A DNA stretch of 64,000 bases. Source: Alkaliphilus serpentinus (GTDB lineage Bacteria; Bacillota; Clostridia; Peptostreptococcales; Natronincolaceae). Below are positions 61,209-64,000 of the stretch, in pieces. The notes beneath the pieces were generated by a model. The model was not told the DNA's origin and searched no databases. It saw only the letters and a list, made by a program, of their open reading frames with translations. The DNA lies in contig NZ_WBZB01000040.1 in the NCBI RefSeq assembly GCF_009017255.1, positions 1 through 64,000 on the forward strand, written 5' to 3'. Position 1 is the first letter of the stretch. Every line of letters begins with the position of its first letter. The translations under genes were made by a program, and so were the position numbers.

Positions 61209-61661
61209 TTGAAAACCAACAAAGAACTCTTCTTAAACACCATTCATGGTTTGTTTTTTGGAATTGTGCTAGGTATTACTTTATCTATCATATCAATTGA
61301 TATTTATCCCGAAGTTGAGAAATTTTTAAACAGCAATTGGATTTTACCAGCTCTATCTTTAGTTGGAGCCCTTATTGGTTTTATAAAGGGCTATAGCTAC
61401 AAAGCTAGATACTTAAATTTTTTATTCTCTACAGCTGGGACAATCCTCACACCCATCTTATTATCTGCTATTATGATCTATTTTATAGGAATTGATAGAT
61501 TTATCGTTTTACCTCCTATTGTGTTTAAAACAGCCATTGGTCTTCAAGATTTAGATACGCAAATTGCAACCTATATCTTTAGCATCGTATTTACAATGAT
61601 TTTCATAGCAGCTGTTGTTTCAAGCTTAACCATTAATAAAAGAAAGAGATGGACTTGGTAA
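61209..61661 (+). CDS. Hypothetical four-helix membrane protein
   Basis: This 150-residue protein begins at a TTG (61209) with GGGGGAG six bases upstream. Four hydrophobic segments (about 10-28, 44-60, 72-92, 120-140) and a basic C-terminus NKRKRW are seen. It is a lone plus-strand gene with no recognised family. Function unknown. Confidence 0.6.
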   Translation: MKTNKELFLNTIHGLFFGIVLGITLSIISIDIYPEVEKFLNSNWILPALSLVGALIGFIKGYSYKARYLNFLFSTAGTILTPILLSAIMIYFIGIDRFIVLPPIVFKTAIGLQDLDTQIATYIFSIVFTMIFIAAVVSSLTINKRKRWTW

Positions 61662-61696
61662 AATAACCTCCATCTTTCAAAGGGCTTATTTATAAA

Positions 61697-61745
61697 AAAC
61701 CTAGCACCCTGCTTATTGTAAAAGATAAGCTTTAGTGCTAGGTTT
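61697..61745. terminator. Bidirectional terminator
   Basis: AAACCTAGCAC and GTGCTAGGTTT form an 11-bp stem around a loop with an inner CTTAT/ATAAG. It lies between the convergent membrane gene (plus) and DUF1292 gene (minus), with A/T tails on both strands. Confidence 0.7.
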
Positions 61746-61790
61746 ATTTATGACATTGGTCTTTTAAAAAACACAACCTATTAAAAACCT

Positions 61791-62051
61791 CTAGTTTTCT
61801 TCATCAACTATAGCTTCATACGCTGCCACTACATTTTCATATTCTTCATCATCTTCTATAGCTACAAGAGTGTATTCATCATTATTTTCACTAACAATCT
61901 TAAAGATATATGCATCATCTTCTTCGTCACCCTCTAAAGGCATCAATATTGCATATTCATTATCCTCTACTTCAAGAGTCATGATTATCTCAAAATCCTC
62001 TTCATTTCCTTCTTCATCAACCAATGTTATTATATTATCTCTTTCTTCCAT
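61791..62051 (-). CDS. DUF1292 family protein (YrzB-like)
   Basis: This 86-residue very acidic protein has the DUF1292 pattern NIITLVDEEGNEEDFEIIMTLEVEDNEYAILMPL. In Bacillus, yrzB is next to yrrK (ruvX) as here. Function unknown. Confidence 0.9.
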   Translation of the reverse strand: MEERDNIITLVDEEGNEEDFEIIMTLEVEDNEYAILMPLEGDEEDDAYIFKIVSENNDEYTLVAIEDDEEYENVVAAYEAIVDEEN

Positions 62052-62133
62052 TTAATTATCTCCTTTCATTGTGGTTTTGACCATATTTGTATTATATACT
62101 ATATTTCGATAAAAAAACACTCTGTCAATGTAA

Positions 62134-62550
62134 TCATTTAGATTTAGCGTCAAGATATCCCTGCAATATATAGACAGCAGCCATTTTGTCAATTACTTCT
62201 TTACGTTTTTTTCTACTTACATCCGCTTGGATTAATTGTTTTTCTGCTGCAACAGTAGTTAGCCTTTCATCCCATAGGATGATTTCCTTCATAAATCTTT
62301 TTTTTAATCTTTCCGAAAACTCTATTACCTTTTCTCCTTGAGGTCCTATTGTTCCATTCATATTTTTAGGTAGGCCTACAACAATTTTCTCAATTTCATA
62401 TTCCTTAATTAGTTCTTCCAACCTTTGTAAGTCTTTTTTAATGCTGGTTCTTAAAATGGTTTCTATTCCTTGAGCAGTCCAGCCTAATAAATCACTTGCA
62501 GCAACACCAATGGTTTTATCTCCGACGTCTAAACCCAGGGTTCGTCCCAT
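62134..62550 (-). CDS. ruvX: Holliday junction resolvase-like protein RuvX/YqgF
   Basis: This RNase-H-fold protein is implicated in rRNA maturation and Holliday junction resolution. The ATG at 62550 (AAAGGAG about 11 bases upstream) gives 138 residues. Motifs are [19 protein letters not shown] near residue 5, [18 protein letters not shown] near 58, and [14 protein letters not shown] near 95. DUF1292 follows. Confidence 0.94.
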   Translation of the reverse strand: MGRTLGLDVGDKTIGVAASDLLGWTAQGIETILRTSIKKDLQRLEELIKEYEIEKIVVGLPKNMNGTIGPQGEKVIEFSERLKKRFMKEIILWDERLTTVAAEKQLIQADVSRKKRKEVIDKMAAVYILQGYLDAKSK

Positions 62551-62578
62551 ATTTAAACCAACTCCTTTCATTTTTACT

Positions 62579-63526
62579 TTACACTACCTTTATACAAAAA
62601 TGAGGGCAATACTTAGAGCAATAGCCGCAAAGGACACATTTGCTATAATCCACCTTCAGTTGATCATTCTGAATGCTCAAAGCCTCATGACTGCAAGCAA
62701 ATACACAGTTTCCGCATTTTTCACACCAATGGGCTATGTTTAAAGCTTTGTCAGCCAGCATTTCTTCATCTAATGTAAAATCATCTATACCTTTTTCTAA
62801 GATTGAACTATTGATATCTATTTCCTTAGCAGTCTTCATGCCTATTGCTATAGAATGAAGTAAGGGAATATCCAACACAAACTCTAAGCATTCCTTGAAG
62901 CTTCTTAGCAAGTTACCTCCACCTAAGGGCTTCATACCGTATATGCCTTTACCAGCTTTATAAGCTTTTTCTAGCTGTAGGAGCATTTCATCAATATTGC
63001 CGTCCTGTATTCCTAAGCCTGCAATATTTACAATGGGATGTAATACCTCTATTTCTTTCATGGTTAGGGTGTCTCTAATAGCGGCAATATGGTGGGTAGA
63101 AATTCCAAGGGCCTTAATATAACCCTTCTCCTTCATCTTTATAAAATATTCCATAGCTTCTTGGTGTCCCCTTAAGGTATATTGGCTTTCCTGCTCGTGA
63201 AGGAGAAATATATCGATATAGTCGACCTTCATTTCGTCGAAGGCTTTCTTAAGACTCTTCTCCGCTGTAGTTGCAGAATATGCATAGGATTTTGTAGCTA
63301 TGACAATATCCTCCCTTTTTATACCCTTCAAGGAGGCTGCAATGTGGGGATAGGTGCCATAAAGCTCTGCTGTATCAACAAAATTAATCCCTTTATCGTA
63401 TCCATGCTTTAACAAATCTCCACCATCTTTAGGGGATAAACAGCCCTGTAGGGGACCCAGGGTCAAACTTCCATAGCATAGTTTAGAGACATAGATTTCC
63501 GTGTTTCCAAGTTTATTCTTTTCCAG
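62579..63526 (-). CDS. Aldo/keto reductase with C-terminal 2x[4Fe-4S] domain
   Basis: This predicted oxidoreductase has an aldo/keto reductase barrel (about 20-250) and two ferredoxin clusters at the C-terminus ([11 protein letters not shown] and [11 protein letters not shown]). The typical N-terminus [20 protein letters not shown] lies upstream of the first standard start (TTG at 63466). It is opened by CTG at 63526, right after a TAA, with AAGAAGG about 11 bases before. I place the start at this CTG, which gives 315 residues. The CTG overlaps the upstream gene's end by 14 bases. Redox partner and substrate unknown. Confidence 0.8.
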   Translation of the reverse strand: MEKNKLGNTEIYVSKLCYGSLTLGPLQGCLSPKDGGDLLKHGYDKGINFVDTAELYGTYPHIAASLKGIKREDIVIATKSYAYSATTAEKSLKKAFDEMKVDYIDIFLLHEQESQYTLRGHQEAMEYFIKMKEKGYIKALGISTHHIAAIRDTLTMKEIEVLHPIVNIAGLGIQDGNIDEMLLQLEKAYKAGKGIYGMKPLGGGNLLRSFKECLEFVLDIPLLHSIAIGMKTAKEIDINSSILEKGIDDFTLDEEMLADKALNIAHWCEKCGNCVFACSHEALSIQNDQLKVDYSKCVLCGYCSKYCPHFCIKVV

Positions 63527-64000
63527 TTAAATCACAGCCTTCTTTAAAAAGATTATTAGTGGATCCTATAAATAAAGATGCATTCAATACTAGGTATAAT
63601 ATGGAGGTTGTTAGGTATATGGCCGCCATTGCTGCAGTTACAACACCTGAATCATTCACTAAAAATCCAACAACGCAGGCCACTAGAATACCACTCCATC
63701 CAACTACCATACTAGGGAAGGCATCAGCAATCCTTCTAAATAGCCCTACAGGCTTATAAAAGATCACAGTTAAAACACCAATGGCTATTAGTAATACCCT
63801 ACTCCATATGGTGACACCCATTACCCGAATATTCATAGAAACCTTTCTAGTAATGATCCTCACAATTTCAGATGGACCACCCTCTATGATATCTTTTATA
63901 GCCCCTGCTAAATGGCTACTTTTTTCAACTATTAATAAATCGATTAGGGCTAATGTAGTGATTGCACCTACAGCTAATAGAAGAATATAGATCCAGGTTT
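63513..64000 (-). CDS. C-terminal part of a polytopic membrane protein (partial)
   Basis: The reading frame is open to the right edge of the window, so only about 161 C-terminal residues are seen. It has hydrophobic helices (TWIYILLLAVGAITTLAL, WSRVLLIAIGVLTVIF, MVVGWSGILVACVVGFLVN) and VNDSGVVTAAMAAIYLTTSI near the end. Some clostridial alkaline-phosphatase-superfamily membrane proteins have similar C-termini, but this is not proven. An internal GTG/ATG near 63863 is not the likely start. Confidence 0.6.
   Translation of the reverse strand, partial: TWIYILLLAVGAITTLALIDLLIVEKSSHLAGAIKDIIEGGPSEIVRIITRKVSMNIRVMGVTIWSRVLLIAIGVLTVIFYKPVGLFRRIADAFPSMVVGWSGILVACVVGFLVNDSGVVTAAMAAIYLTTSILYLVLNASLFIGSTNNLFKEGCDLTGKE

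Overview
This window comes from a low-GC, spore-forming, anaerobic Firmicute of the class Clostridia. An Alkaliphilus-like organism is the best guess, from the OLE RNA/OapA pair, the complete spoIIIA operon, an uninterrupted sigK, and a low-GC chromosome with Clostridia-type gene order. The genus is inferred, not demonstrated. I saw no tRNA, rRNA, CRISPR array, prophage or intact insertion sequence. Nearly all genes lie on the minus strand and so read from high to low coordinates.

Layout from low to high coordinates. (1) 0.1-11 kb: a housekeeping and isoprenoid cluster, in transcription order nusB, a TsaD-like gene, xseA, xseB, ispA, a yuiD-type gene, OLE RNA, oapA, dxs, tlyA, argR, recN. The OLE gene (about 5990-6603) has its own consensus promoter and intrinsic terminator and lies directly upstream of oapA. 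(2) 11-17 kb: asp23 and spoIIIAA-AH, the mother-cell part of the sporulation feeding channel. (3) 17-20.6 kb: a CD1247-type zinc-ribbon protein, efp, a Xaa-Pro peptidase, aroQ, a ComFB-like protein and a cytochrome b5-like protein. (4) 20.8-36.3 kb: a large type IV pilus (T4P) operon with pilB, pilT, pilC, major pilin, pilD, PilX-like pilin, a pilin fused to a von Willebrand A domain, a pilin with a predicted beta-helix-like body, pilM, pilN, a PilO-LysM fusion, an SLH-domain protein and an Ig-like secreted protein. It ends at a strong terminator at 20.8 kb. (5) 36.6-41.4 kb: yqeG, a YvyF-like protein, dcd, a DUF881 protein, a small hypothetical, a GNAT acetyltransferase and prs.

(6) 41.6-47.6 kb: an oligopeptide ABC importer, oppB-C-D-F-A. 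(7) 48.2-51.6 kb: sigK on the plus strand, a structured repeat-like element bracketed by two copies of the same terminator hairpin, then an MFS transporter and its HTH regulator with clear GTTAGA operator sites. (8) 51.8-56.7 kb: trmR, trhP (U32), udk and a PbpI-like penicillin-binding protein. This is the Bacillus yrr gene order, with a terminator whose 3' arm contains the PBP ribosome binding site. ylbF follows. (9) 56.8-64 kb: a two-gene LysO transporter, rnj, a Fur-family regulator, sfsA, a membrane protein, a DUF1292 protein, ruvX, an aldo/keto reductase that seems to start at CTG, and the C-terminal end of a membrane protein running off the right edge.

The most notable contents are the OLE RNA/OapA system, which is known but rare and still poorly understood, and the T4P operon with elaborated large minor pilins and several candidate cell-wall-anchoring proteins. 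The latter looks like a surface adhesion/retraction machine adapted to a Gram-positive envelope.
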